Below, in pieces: positions 1-8,347 of a stretch of 64,000 nt of DNA. Under the pieces are notes generated by a model. That model saw only the letters and a program-made list of their open reading frames with translations. It had not been told where the DNA came from and did not search any database. Positions within the stretch are counted from its first letter, which is position 1; each line of letters begins with the position of its first letter. The stretch comes from Pseudomonas sp. GM80 (lineage in GTDB: Bacteria; Pseudomonadota; Gammaproteobacteria; Pseudomonadales; Pseudomonadaceae), in assembly GCF_000282515.1 (NCBI RefSeq), contig NZ_AKJD01000063.1:62001-126000 (forward strand), in the 5' to 3' direction. A program made the translations under genes and the position numbers.

Positions 1-21
1 TGGCCGTTTTCTGACCTTCGT

Positions 22-297
22 TTAGCTTTTGAAATGCCAGGGTTTTCCTAGACGATGAGTGAGTAATTGCATGGTCAGCAAATAGTAATAGCGCGTCGAT
101 TCGGTGCGCTGGTTTAGATGGTGATTCAAAAACCACCCAAGGTGTTTTCTCTGCCAAGTCCATGGATTGTCGCGTTGCCAGCGCTCAGCGATTGCTGTTT
201 GGATAGCTTTCGCCTGACGAAGGTGGCGCTGGCGGGTGGTATGCGACCCCGTCAGGACGCCTGACAGGAACAGATCCATATCGAATGCCATTCTCAT
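22..297 (-). CDS. Small protein resembling a recombinase core-binding domain, coupled to integrase
   Basis: A 91-residue protein whose start codon overlaps the stop of the upstream integrase gene (ATGA), so the two are probably translationally coupled. The sequence is basic and rich in Arg, His, Trp and Tyr (KHLGWFLNHHL, then TESTRYYYLLTMQLLTHRLG). This resembles the helical SAM-like DNA-binding domain that precedes the catalytic domain in tyrosine recombinases, but no catalytic domain follows. It may be an accessory DNA-binding partner of the integrase. That role is inference from sequence texture and coupling; the family was not identified. The reading frame is complete. Confidence 0.6.
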   Translation of the reverse strand: MRMAFDMDLFLSGVLTGSHTTRQRHLRQAKAIQTAIAERWQRDNPWTWQRKHLGWFLNHHLNQRTESTRYYYLLTMQLLTHRLGKPWHFKS

Positions 298-1274
298 GCT
301 CGACCACCAATGTAAGCCGCCACCACGACGATACGGCCGTGTCCCAGCTCATAGCTGATTTGTACTCGGGCCTCCTGATCTAGGCGTCGGTCGAGCTGAT
401 AGCAATGGCCACCGTTGATGGGGGCGGGATGGTGGGTGATTTGCTCATAGCGTTCGCACGCATAGGCTGCCCGCAATTCGTGGAAGCCTTTGAGGTTGTG
501 CGTATGGAGGATGTCCCGTGCGGGGCGGACGATTCCGTACAAGAAATCGAGGTAGCGTTCGTTCGGTGCAAGCAGGTTGCGGCTACCGTCGGGCGAGACC
601 TTTTCGGCAAACCTCAGTGCGTCACGAATATGGTCATCTACCGTAATCCAACGAGGTGCTGACGCGCCTGAACGGCCACCTTTGGTGCCGTCCTGGATGT
701 TGATCTTGCCGAATTGTTCGGCTTCACGTTTTAGACGCGGAACGTCGGCCAAAATCGCCTCGCGCAAACGCATGCCAGTAGCTCGCGCTAACTGCGCGAT
801 GGCGGCGGCGCGCGACTGCTGATGCTCGCAGAGCACGTCGACGATCCGCTTCAGGTGTTCATGGTCTTGGCCTTGGGGCACCGAGTGACGAACACTGGTG
901 CGTCGCATTCCCAACGCCTTGCTCGGACTTGCCACCTTCACATATTGATCACCGCGAAGCGCAGCCATGGTCCGGTTCACGCTGGACAGTCGATTTTGTG
1001 CGGTGGCGATGGTGAGATCGCTGTGCTCAACCAGGTGACGCAGATGCTCCGCGTAATCCAGCAAAGTCTGCCGATCAATCTGCCGTGCATCGTTAAACCC
1101 TGGCCCATCCTCCGACCGACACCACCTCACAAACGCCTGCCAGCGATCACTGTGCGCTTTGACCGTGCCGTAATGCCCATCGCCAAATAGATCCCGCAAT
1201 GCCTGCGGCCCGGCATAACTCAATTGCCGACCGTAGCCAAAATTCCGCCCATCCCGTCTACCTACCAATGCCAT
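294..1274 (-). CDS. Tyrosine-type site-specific recombinase (integrase domain protein)
   Basis: A 326-residue tyrosine recombinase that would cut and rejoin DNA for integration or excision of a mobile element. The catalytic set is visible: Arg169 in ATGMRLREA, a lysine near 198, His265 and Arg268 in GFHELRAAY, His312 in ELGHGR and the nucleophile Tyr321 in AAYIGG. The N-terminal ~120 residues form a helical DNA-binding region. I start at the ATG at 1274, preceded by GAAGAG, rather than the in-frame TTG six bases upstream. The next gene overlaps by four bases. This type is common on Pseudomonas islands and is distinct from the P4-type integrase at 2180-3508, so two recombinases lie within 3.5 kb. 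Confidence 0.85.
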   Translation of the reverse strand: MALVGRRDGRNFGYGRQLSYAGPQALRDLFGDGHYGTVKAHSDRWQAFVRWCRSEDGPGFNDARQIDRQTLLDYAEHLRHLVEHSDLTIATAQNRLSSVNRTMAALRGDQYVKVASPSKALGMRRTSVRHSVPQGQDHEHLKRIVDVLCEHQQSRAAAIAQLARATGMRLREAILADVPRLKREAEQFGKINIQDGTKGGRSGASAPRWITVDDHIRDALRFAEKVSPDGSRNLLAPNERYLDFLYGIVRPARDILHTHNLKGFHELRAAYACERYEQITHHPAPINGGHCYQLDRRLDQEARVQISYELGHGRIVVVAAYIGGRA

Positions 1275-1550
1275 GATCAAACTCTTCTCGAAGCCAAACC
1301 GTTGAAACCTTCCCTCACGTCATCCCGCTACGACTGTTGAGTGTTATCAGGGATCAAGGTCCCTGCGACCTGTGAGGGTTGTCCACTAACGCGGGACTGA
1401 CGGCTCTTTACGACCGGGAGCTTGGGCATCTCATGATCTGGCCTCCTGAACACTTCCGAAGAAGTGGGCGGGTGGAGGCTGTGCTGGCTGACGAGACCTG
1501 CGCCGCGAGATCTGAGTCATGTGAAGGCAGTGAAGCGATGACCGGGGCAT

Positions 1551-1569
1551 GCCTGACTGTCAGTCAGGC
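1551..1569. repeat. Near-perfect 19-bp dyad
   Basis: GCCTGACTG and CAGTCAGGC flank a single central base, giving a symmetric site suited to a dimeric DNA-binding protein or a very tight cruciform. It lies in the non-coding stretch upstream of the left integrase, about 270 bases from its start. The binding protein is unknown. Confidence 0.6.
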
Positions 1570-1702
1570 GCAATCCCATCCGTAGGCTGCGGCACCATCA
1601 TCTGCATCGCTGTTGCTGGTGACTTCGGTGTTTGTCACGCCGATTGTCACGAGGGGGAATGCCGCAAAGCCCTGTACGAGTTGGGCTGCAGCAGCGGTAG
1701 GA

Positions 1703-1737
1703 GCGCCCGTCTCTTTCCGGGAGAAAGAGACGGGCGC
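1703..1737. repeat. 14-bp perfect inverted repeat with 7-base loop
   Basis: Arms GCGCCCGTCTCTTT (1703-1716) and its complement (1724-1737) flank a 7-base loop. No T-run follows on either strand, so a standard intrinsic terminator is unlikely. A structured RNA or a protein-binding site is possible. Confidence 0.65.
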
Positions 1738-1975
1738 AGGTTGGCGCAATGAAATGGCCAAGCGGATAGGTTGCTGCAGGGCAGATATGAAGGGGTATGA
1801 GTTGCCGCAGTGGGCACACTAGTAAAAGTAGGCATCCATCACATCGCTGTGACCGTGCGAGCCGCCGGACGCTAATCGCACTTTGGGAGAACCACCAGGG
1901 TGTGGCGTAGCCTTAAAGGTTCTGGCTACCTGGGTTGCTGTCAACGACAGCGCTTTGCCCGATCTTTTCTACGCC

Positions 1976-2065
1976 TGTGGATAATTTGGGTCAAGGCTCG
2001 AATTTTCGGGAATTCTGCGGCTGTGGATGAAATTATCCACCGGTGGAAATCAGTAGTTTTCCACA
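1976..2065. repeat. Cluster of DnaA-box-like sites (possible origin or iterons)
   Basis: One perfect DnaA box (TGTGGATAA, 1976-1984) and three one-mismatch boxes (TGTGGATGA 2022-2030, TTATCCACC 2033-2041, TTTTCCACA 2057-2065) fall within 90 bases. The 11-mer GTGGATAATTT occurs at 1977-1987 and again inverted at 2030-2040. An AT-rich tract follows at about 2080-2099. The arrangement resembles a small replication origin or iteron set, but no replication gene is visible nearby, so function is inference. Confidence 0.45.
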
Positions 2066-2099
2066 GACAGTTTGCGTGGGATTTAGATTTTTTAAATGA

Positions 2100-2144
2100 G
2101 GTCCATCCAAGCAGGGCGGCTTTGCAGCCCCGCTTGGATGGACC
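2100..2144. repeat. 13-bp inverted repeat downstream of P4-type integrase
   Basis: GGTCCATCCAAGC (2100-2112) pairs perfectly with 2132-2144, and part of the loop (GGGC/GCCC) can extend the fold. It starts 35 bases past the integrase stop. There is no U-run in the direction of the integrase transcript, so it would be an atypical terminator. It could instead protect the 3' end of the mRNA. Confidence 0.55.
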
Positions 2145-2179
2145 CGCGTAGAAGGGCGGACTGCGGTGATCTCATTGGC

Positions 2180-3508
2180 TTACCCACGTTTGGATGCGCC
2201 ACGGCTATTTTGTAGGGCGGTAATGTTGTCGCCGACCGGGTGAGCGAATTCGTGGGGCGTCACATGCCCATGGCGGTTGGCGTCGATGTAGTTGCTCCAC
2301 CACGCCATGATCAGCCTGCGCTGTTCGAGGAATTCGGCCTTGTGGATATAAGCGGCGCGCACGCGGTTGCGTTCCTTGTGACTCATTTGTCTTTCGATGG
2401 CAGCGTCGGTCCATAACCCGGACTCTAGTAGGGCGCTACAGGCCATGGTCCTGAATCCGTGGCCGCACACGTCCTTGCTGGTGTCATAGCCGACGTTGCG
2501 GAGCATGGTGTTCACTGTGTTCTCGGACATGGGCTTCCAGTACTTGTGGTCGCCCGGTAGCACCAACTCTGAAAAGCGACTGAAGCTGCGCAGGCGCTCC
2601 AGTATTTCGATGACCTGCGGCGATAACGGAACCATTTGAATGTCGCCGTTCATCTTGGTCCCGCGTGTGGAGTTGCGTACCCCTTCAATCGGTGCGCGAG
2701 TATCGGGGATTTCCCACATGGCGCGTTGGAGGTCGAACTCACTCCATCGAGCGAAGCGCAGCTCGCTGGAGCGGACGAATACATGCAACGTCAACAGGAC
2801 GGCGAGGCGCGTCAGTTCGCGGCCGTTGTAGTTGTCGATGCGGTGCAGCAGTTCGGGTAGGCGGTTGAGGGAGAGGGCCGGGCGATGGACTGTGCGCGGC
2901 GCGTGAATCGAGCCTGCCAGATCGAGGGCAGGATTCATGGTGATCTGCCGAGCCCTTTTGGCCCCGCGCATGATGGTGGATAAGTAGTTCTGTACCCTTA
3001 ACGCCACATCCATGGTGCCGCGTTCCTTGATGCGCTGGGTGATCTCTAGCAGGTCGTGGGTATCGAGTTCGGCGATGGGGCGTTGGCCGATCAGCGGGAA
3101 GACGTGGGTGCGCAGTCGGCTCATCACGGTTTTTGCGTGTCCTTCGGTCCAGCGACGGGACATGTCGGCGTGCCACTCCAGAGCAACGGTTTCGAAAAGC
3201 AGTGCCGCCCGTTGGGCTACGATCTTGGCCTTCTTCTTTTCTTCCATTGGGTCGAGGTTGTCGAGCAGCAACGCCTTGGCTTCGTCTCGCTTACGTCGTG
3301 CGACGGAAAGGGTAACGATGGGGTAATTGCCGATGATGAGCGTGCCTTCCTTGCCGCTGGGCTTGGTGTACTTCAAGCGCCAGGTCTTCACGCCATTGGG
3401 TTTGACGAAAAGGTACATGCCTCCGCCGTCGAACAGTTTGTAGGCGCGTTCGCGGGCTTTGGCCGTGCGGCATTGCAGGTCGCTGAGAGGGATCGCTAGA
3501 CGTGGCAT
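2180..3508 (-). CDS. P4-type tyrosine integrase of genomic island
   Basis: A 442-residue integrase of the P4/prophage-island family. The N-terminal ~90 residues form the DUF4102-type arm-binding domain (KLFDGGGMYLFV, then TLIIGNYP), followed by a core-binding domain to about 200 and the catalytic domain. Catalytic residues are Arg246 (VRSSELR), His350 and Arg353 (GHGFR), His377 (MSHKE) and Tyr387 (AAYIH). I chose the ATG at 3508, preceded by AGGAG 12 bases upstream; the longer frame to 3646 adds unrelated residues and runs through the tRNA terminator. The gene reads away from tRNA-Thr, the usual layout when an island uses a tRNA 3' end as attachment site. The rest of the element would then lie to the left, outside the window. 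Confidence 0.92.
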   Translation of the reverse strand: MPRLAIPLSDLQCRTAKARERAYKLFDGGGMYLFVKPNGVKTWRLKYTKPSGKEGTLIIGNYPIVTLSVARRKRDEAKALLLDNLDPMEEKKKAKIVAQRAALLFETVALEWHADMSRRWTEGHAKTVMSRLRTHVFPLIGQRPIAELDTHDLLEITQRIKERGTMDVALRVQNYLSTIMRGAKRARQITMNPALDLAGSIHAPRTVHRPALSLNRLPELLHRIDNYNGRELTRLAVLLTLHVFVRSSELRFARWSEFDLQRAMWEIPDTRAPIEGVRNSTRGTKMNGDIQMVPLSPQVIEILERLRSFSRFSELVLPGDHKYWKPMSENTVNTMLRNVGYDTSKDVCGHGFRTMACSALLESGLWTDAAIERQMSHKERNRVRAAYIHKAEFLEQRRLIMAWWSNYIDANRHGHVTPHEFAHPVGDNITALQNSRGASKRG

Positions 3509-3603
3509 AGGGGTACGCGCTCCTGACCGGAAAATCGCAGTACCCCTAACATACCCTCGGGGAAGGGGGATTTTGTTGGATCCCGACAGAGGGTCCTGGA
3601 ACG

Positions 3604-3629
3604 AAAAAACCCGCCAAATGGCGGGTTTT
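3604..3629 (-). terminator. Rho-independent terminator of tRNA-Thr
   Basis: A ten-bp stem (AAAACCCGCC / GGCGGGTTTT) with a 4-base loop; on the minus strand it ends in a run of six or more T residues. It lies 44 bases past the tRNA 3' end and fits termination of the tRNA transcript. Confidence 0.85.
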
Positions 3630-3672
3630 CGGGGCTTCCAGAGCATTCAGTAGAATGCATTGGAGCCTAATG

Positions 3673-3748
<76 letters not shown>

Positions 3749-3823
3749 GTGTGGGCGACGATTATAGCGACTGGATAATTTCTGTAAACCCCTGAATTCA
3801 GACTATTTTTGCATCTCTGTAAA

Positions 3824-4645
3824 TCAAGCCTTTCTTAGTACATTTCGCAGGGTTTGCACTGCCTTCACAGTCCGGCTGTTTTGCAGGGCAAACAACTGCG
3901 CTTCGGCCTGTTCGGCGCGGTGCAGGGCGGTGGCGAGTTGTTGGGCGGTGTCGAGTTCGCCGGGGCTCGGGGGGTGGGCGAGGGCGTGGCCTTGGCACAG
4001 CCGGAAGTTGTCGAGATTGCACGGCGGGAGGTCGAAGGCCGGCTTGATGCTCAGGTGTTCTTCGGCCAGGAACCACGTGTTGAGGCCATCGAACAGGACC
4101 GACTGGTAGCCAGCGTCGGTGACCAGGTGTTCCCAAGTGTGATCGCGCAGCCATGGGGTTTCGATGACGATGATCCATGGGCGGAAGCGGCTGAAGTCCA
4201 TGCCGCGCAGGACGGTTTCTTCGTGGCCTTCGACGTCTATCTTCAAAAAATGTATTGGCCGATCGGCAGCATATTGTTCGCAGATGGAGGTCAGTGTGCG
4301 GGCTTCGACGGTGAGGCTGCGCACGTTCATGCCGAGGTCTTTGCGTTGCTGGGCGACGGCTGGGTCCGCGGTGGAGAGGCCGGTGCCGGGGATGCCGTAG
4401 AAGGTGATTTCGCCAGGTTGGTCGCTGGCGACGCATTGCACGGTGGCATCGCGCGGGCGTTGCTGGCACAGCGCGTCGTAGTAATCCTGCATCGGCTCGA
4501 CGTTGACGCCGTGCCAGCCGTGATCGTAGAAGGCTTTGGTGACCGAGTCGTGGCTCGGGTCATTGGCGCCGACATCGATGTAGAAACCGTGTTCGAACTG
4601 CTTGAGTGCGCGCCACCGTATAGCGAGGGTTACAAGGTGCTGCAA
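3824..4645 (-). CDS. FkbM-family SAM-dependent methyltransferase
   Basis: A 273-residue protein with the FkbM signatures GFYIDVGANDPSHDSVTKAF (about residues 20-39, SAM-binding loop) and HFLKIDVEGHEETVLRG (about 131-147). Members methylate sugars or other small molecules, often in surface polysaccharide or secondary metabolism; the substrate here is unknown. The frame opens only with TTG at 4645 and has a weak ribosome site. Related proteins usually begin with an ISYAQ...EDVMLWRAL segment of which only WRALK remains here, so the N-terminus may be truncated or frameshifted. The gene lies 75 bases from tRNA-Thr, on the side away from the integrase. Confidence 0.8.
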   Translation of the reverse strand: MQHLVTLAIRWRALKQFEHGFYIDVGANDPSHDSVTKAFYDHGWHGVNVEPMQDYYDALCQQRPRDATVQCVASDQPGEITFYGIPGTGLSTADPAVAQQRKDLGMNVRSLTVEARTLTSICEQYAADRPIHFLKIDVEGHEETVLRGMDFSRFRPWIIVIETPWLRDHTWEHLVTDAGYQSVLFDGLNTWFLAEEHLSIKPAFDLPPCNLDNFRLCQGHALAHPPSPGELDTAQQLATALHRAEQAEAQLFALQNSRTVKAVQTLRNVLRKA

Positions 4646-4899
4646 TTATTCGCTCGGCGAAGCTGATTTTCGGCGGTTATGTCGTTTTGATTGGCGGCTT
4701 ATGCACAACTGAGTAGCCCGAATACGCGCTTAGGCCAGTTTTTGTGGACGCGTTCTCATTTTGTTCGCAAATCCCTGTTTTATTGGTTTTTTCTTTATGT
4801 GAACAAAAAATGACCAGAGCTGTTTCAGCGCCGAAACAGGCGTGGATATTGGATCCGAGCAAAATCCATCAACAGAGTTATCCACAGGCTGGCGGTGGT
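4646..4899. other. AT-rich spacer with short hairpin
   Basis: A spacer of 254 bases, clearly more AT-rich than its surroundings. It contains CTGTTTC/GAAACAG (4820-4839) as a 7-bp hairpin and one perfect DnaA box (4878-4886). No gene was seen. It would hold the promoter of the FkbM gene and the end of the ABC operon. Confidence 0.4.
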
Positions 4900-6135
4900 T
4901 TATTCGCGTTCGGCCAACAATAGAAAATTGCGCGGCGTCAGCGCTGATTCGCAGAAAGTGCCGAGGCGTACGACGTATCCCTGTTCAGCGAGGAAAAGTG
5001 CCCGATCGAGGCTCAGCCAAAGCTCTAGCGGTCGTCGGAATAATCCGCGCAGCAATTCCAGATTACGCACTTCGGCCAATCGTTGCCAACCGGCTGATTC
5101 CAACGCTGCCCAATCAGGCGTGCCAACTGTGGATAACTCTTTTAGATCGGCCAGATCGTGGCAGTAATCGTCAAAGGATTTATCCAGCCATGCGCTGGGC
5201 AACGATGGCGTGGGCAAATACTCGTCGACGCCGCGCACTTGCCGTTGCAGCAGATCGAACGCCAAACGACGAGCCATCGAGGTGTCGCGCTGACGTCGGA
5301 CGCGTGCACCGGCGGTAACGGTTTCACTCATCGGCAGCGCCAGATCTTCCAGCGAGAGCTGTAGGAGCGATCCCGAACCGGACGAAGACAAAGCCTGATA
5401 TTCGCTACGACTGATGCGGTTGTAGCAGCAGGGCGCAATCGCCATTTGCTGGCAACCTGCGGCACTGGCCAATTGCATCAAACGCACATGCAGATCACCG
5501 CAGGCGTGGAGGGCGACGGGCGTTTGAGTCGCGCTCAATACGGCAGAGGCGTCCGCCGCCAGTACGTCCTGCTGCACATGCAAAGCGTGCAGATGATGGC
5601 GCTGACTCAACGCCTGTCCGCTCGTGACCAATTGAGGATCATATTCAACGCAAGTCAGCTGCTGCCCCGACCCCAGCAAGCGCCGCCCCAAATGCCCCTT
5701 GCCCGAACACCAATCCAGCCAGTGCGTCGGCTGCGAAGCAAAGGACAAACGACTGGCAAACGCCTCGATCTGCTGCCACTTGCGCCCCGGCACATTGACA
5801 CTCAACCGATGCCCCGTAGCGTCCAGCGTATGCCCCGGCAGCTCACCCACCGCGCTCAACTCAGCCGACAACGCCGCCAATGAAGCAAACGGCTCCGGCG
5901 CCTCGACAAGATCAGCAGGTTGGTTGTGAGCGTTTTCCGCGTCTTCCAGCGACCGCCCGCGCAGCCACAAGGCCAGTTCCGGGTAGGACGCTTCCCAAGC
6001 AAGCGAAAGATGTGTGAACGGTCGAGGTTTCCACAGCGCCTGATGCTCAATCAAAAAAGCATCCAGCGCCGTGAAGCGGGCGAGTAAGTCCTCGCCCGTC
6101 AGCACGTAGGAAGAATCAACGCCCTTGGCAGGCAT
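4900..6135 (-). CDS. SAM-dependent methyltransferase (Methyltransf_32-like)
   Basis: A 411-residue protein with a Rossmann methyltransferase core. The glycine-rich SAM motif DWCSGKGHLG is at 141-150, a second conserved block ALHACGD at 208-214, and APCCYN at 234-239, the PCCY signature of the Methyltransf_32 family. The acceptor is unknown. The ATG at 6135 overlaps the end of the preceding permease gene by 20 bases, so it appears to be the last gene of the ABC importer operon. Nothing in the sequence links it functionally to amino-acid transport. Confidence 0.85.
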   Translation of the reverse strand: MPAKGVDSSYVLTGEDLLARFTALDAFLIEHQALWKPRPFTHLSLAWEASYPELALWLRGRSLEDAENAHNQPADLVEAPEPFASLAALSAELSAVGELPGHTLDATGHRLSVNVPGRKWQQIEAFASRLSFASQPTHWLDWCSGKGHLGRRLLGSGQQLTCVEYDPQLVTSGQALSQRHHLHALHVQQDVLAADASAVLSATQTPVALHACGDLHVRLMQLASAAGCQQMAIAPCCYNRISRSEYQALSSSGSGSLLQLSLEDLALPMSETVTAGARVRRQRDTSMARRLAFDLLQRQVRGVDEYLPTPSLPSAWLDKSFDDYCHDLADLKELSTVGTPDWAALESAGWQRLAEVRNLELLRGLFRRPLELWLSLDRALFLAEQGYVVRLGTFCESALTPRNFLLLAERE

Positions 6136-6814
6136 CGACGCGCAGCCAGCGCTCCAGCAGCTTGAAGCCGCGGACCAGCACGTAAGCCATCAGCAGATAG
6201 AACACGCCCGCGGCGAAGAAGATCTCCACCGGCAGATAGGTGCGCGCAATGATCGTGCGCGCCATGCCGGTCAGTTCCAGCAAGGTCACGGTACTGGCCA
6301 ACGCACTGGCCTTGAGCATCAGGATCACTTCGTTGCTGTAGGCCGGCAGGCCGATACGCGCGGCACGCGGGAGGATGATGTAGAACATCGCTTTCGGCTT
6401 GGACATGCCCAAGGCCCGCGCCGCTTCGATCTCGCCCGGCGGAATCGCCTGGATCGCCCCGCGCAGGATCTCGGCGATGTACGCCGCCGTGTGCAGCGTC
6501 ATGGTTACGGTTGCGCACCAGAACGGATCGCGCAGGTACGGCCACAACGCGCTTTCACGTACCGCGTCGAACTGCGCCAGGCCGTAATAAACCAGGAACA
6601 GCTGAACCAGCAATGGCGTGCCACGGAAAAAGAAGATGTAGGCGTAAGGCAGCGAGCGCACGTACCACAGCTTCGAAGAGCGGGCGATGCCCAGCGGAAT
6701 TGCCAGCAGCAGGCCAGCGAGTACCGCGATGGCTACCAGCTCCAGGGTCAGGGTCGCGCCCTGCGCCAGTTTCGGCAGCCACTTGATGATGACTTCCCAT
6801 TTAAAGTCGCCCAT
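6116..6814 (-). CDS. Amino-acid ABC transporter permease (HisM-like)
   Basis: A 232-residue inner-membrane permease of the polar amino-acid family. It has about five hydrophobic helices and the cytoplasmic EAA loop EAARALGMSKPKAMFYIILP that docks with the ATPase. The start at 6814 (MGDFKWE) overlaps the stop of the previous permease gene by one base (TAATG). Together with the second permease, ATPase and binding protein it forms an importer for a basic amino acid. The longer upstream frame is another-frame readthrough and was discarded. Confidence 0.93.
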   Translation of the reverse strand: MGDFKWEVIIKWLPKLAQGATLTLELVAIAVLAGLLLAIPLGIARSSKLWYVRSLPYAYIFFFRGTPLLVQLFLVYYGLAQFDAVRESALWPYLRDPFWCATVTMTLHTAAYIAEILRGAIQAIPPGEIEAARALGMSKPKAMFYIILPRAARIGLPAYSNEVILMLKASALASTVTLLELTGMARTIIARTYLPVEIFFAAGVFYLLMAYVLVRGFKLLERWLRVDACQGR

Positions 6815-7506
6815 TAAGCGCTCCTCGCAAAGCCGCGAGCGGCGCGTTTTTCCAGGAAGTGCATGCCGGTCATCGCCAGCACGGTCAGGCCCAGGTACAT
6901 GATCGCGGCGACCATATAGAAGGTGAACGGTTGTTTCGACACGGTCACGCCGATTTGCGCGTGACGCATGATTTCTTCCAGACCGATCACCGAGACCAGC
7001 GCGGTGTCTTTCATCAGGATCATGAACAGATTGCCCAGGCCGGGCAGGGCGATACGCCACATTTGCGGCATGATCAGCCGGGTGAAAATCCGCCATTTCG
7101 ACAGGCCCAGGGCCTGGCCGGCCTCACGGTGGCCTTTGGGAATGGCGAGGATCGCACCACGGAACACTTCCGTGGCGTAGGCGCCAAAGCACAGGCCCAG
7201 AGCGATCACACCGGCGGCAAAGGCGTTGAGTTGCAGGTCGGGGTTGCCGAAGAACTCACCGAGGGCGCGCATCAGGTTGACCGTACCGAAGTAGATCAAC
7301 AGCACCCAGAGCAATTCCGGGACGCCACGCACGAGGGTCGAATAAGTGCCGCCAAGCCATTGCAGCGGCTTGTACGGGGAAGTCTTGGCCAAGGCGCCGA
7401 GCAGACCGAGCACCAATCCCAGGCACAGGGCCGTAAGGGCCAGTTGGACGGTCATCAGCGCGCCGGCAGCGAGGGCCGGGCCGAATCCGTAGAGGTCGAT
7501 AATCAT
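6814..7506 (-). CDS. Amino-acid ABC transporter permease (HisQ-like)
   Basis: A 230-residue permease, partner of the HisM-like subunit. It shows the EAA loop EAGQALGLSKWRIFTRLIMP and several transmembrane helices. I start at 7506 (MIIDLYGFG), because the extra 17 N-terminal residues of the longer frame fall in the hairpin-bearing leader. It is separated from the binding-protein gene by 78 bases containing a stable stem-loop, a layout that usually keeps binding protein more abundant than permease. Confidence 0.93.
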   Translation of the reverse strand: MIIDLYGFGPALAAGALMTVQLALTALCLGLVLGLLGALAKTSPYKPLQWLGGTYSTLVRGVPELLWVLLIYFGTVNLMRALGEFFGNPDLQLNAFAAGVIALGLCFGAYATEVFRGAILAIPKGHREAGQALGLSKWRIFTRLIMPQMWRIALPGLGNLFMILMKDTALVSVIGLEEIMRHAQIGVTVSKQPFTFYMVAAIMYLGLTVLAMTGMHFLEKRAARGFARSA

Positions 7507-7545
7507 GGAGTTCTGTTCAAATTGCGGCAGGCAAAGTCGGGAGCC

Positions 7546-7567
7546 GGCGCCGTGCAATCACGGCGCC
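7546..7567 (-). other. Intra-operon stem-loop between binding-protein and permease genes
   Basis: GGCGCCGTG (7546-7554) pairs perfectly with CACGGCGCC (7559-7567) around a 4-base loop. On the transcript it lies just after the binding-protein stop and has no following U-run. It probably stabilises the upstream mRNA or partly limits readthrough. Confidence 0.6.
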
Positions 7568-7584
7568 AGTCCCACAGGTCAGGA

Positions 7585-8334
7585 TCAGTAGATGCTGAAC
7601 GGGAAGTACTTGTCGTTGATCTTCTTGTAGGTACCGTCGGCGACGATTTCCTTCAGGGCAGCGTTCAACTTCTCACGCAGTGGATCGCCTTTACGCACAG
7701 CGATGCCGATCTTATCGCTTTCTACGACCGGGTCACCTTTGAACTCGTAGTTCTTGCCAGCATCGCTTTTCAGCCAGTCATAGTTGGCATACTTGTCGGC
7801 GAGGATCGCGTCGACACGACCGGAGGTCAGGTCGAGGTAGGCGTTTTCCTGGGTGTCGTAGAGGCTGACTTTGATGTCATCGGCGTAGGTGTCTTCCAGC
7901 CAGGTACCGGCCAGGGTTGCACGCTGAGTACCGATGGTCTTGCCTTTCAGCGAGTCCTTGTCGGTTTTGAAGTCGACGTTTTTCGGGGCGATGAACTGCA
8001 GCTTGTTCGAGTAGTACGGGTCGGTGAAGTCGACCGCGCCTTTGCGCTCGTCGGTGATCGACAGCGAGGAGATCAGGAAGTCGAACTTCTTCGCGTTCAG
8101 TGCCGGGATGATGCCGTCCCAATCGGAAGTGACTACGGTGCACTCGACTTTCATCTTCGCGCACAGGGCGTCGCCGATGTCTTTGTCGAAGCCGACCACG
8201 TTGCCGCTGGCGTCTTTGTTGTTGAATGGCGGGTAAGCCGCTTCGATGCCCATCTTCAGGGTTTCAGCCATGGCACCGGCGCTGAACGCGAGGGTGACAG
8301 CGGCGGCCAGGAAGACCTTCTTGAAATTCTGCAT
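7585..8334 (-). CDS. Periplasmic basic amino-acid binding protein (HisJ/ArgT-like)
   Basis: A 249-residue solute-binding protein. A Sec signal peptide (MQNFKKVFLAAAVTLAFSAG, cleaved near AMA-ET) is followed by ETLKMGIEAAYPPFNNKDASG, typical of cluster-3 polar amino-acid receptors. SSLSITDERK and DFTDPYY match the lysine/arginine/ornithine/histidine group. It captures ligand in the periplasm and delivers it to the two permeases encoded downstream. The exact ligand cannot be decided from sequence. It is the second gene of the operon, 13 bases after the ATPase gene. Confidence 0.93.
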   Translation of the reverse strand: MQNFKKVFLAAAVTLAFSAGAMAETLKMGIEAAYPPFNNKDASGNVVGFDKDIGDALCAKMKVECTVVTSDWDGIIPALNAKKFDFLISSLSITDERKGAVDFTDPYYSNKLQFIAPKNVDFKTDKDSLKGKTIGTQRATLAGTWLEDTYADDIKVSLYDTQENAYLDLTSGRVDAILADKYANYDWLKSDAGKNYEFKGDPVVESDKIGIAVRKGDPLREKLNAALKEIVADGTYKKINDKYFPFSIY

Positions 8335-8347
8335 GCATGTTGCTCCG

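Larger units (their letters stand above)
1281..2179. other. Gene-poor accessory stretch between two integrase genes
   Basis: About 900 bases with no convincing gene. Several short open frames on both strands lack ribosome sites and recognisable protein character. The stretch holds a dyad at 1551-1569, a 14-bp hairpin at 1703-1737, a cluster of DnaA-box-like sequences at 1976-2065, an AT-rich tract around 2080-2099 and an inverted repeat at 2100-2144. The density of structure suggests a regulatory or replication-related region of the mobile element. Confidence 0.6.

Noticed and set aside
1564..1761. 65-residue minus-strand frame through the 1703-1737 hairpin
   Set aside because: No ribosome site or recognisable family, and its frame is largely the inverted repeat.
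4878..5136. Two perfect DnaA boxes at 4878 and 5128
   Set aside because: Isolated, one inside coding sequence; another single box occurs in gpmI at 30728, so single boxes are not informative here.
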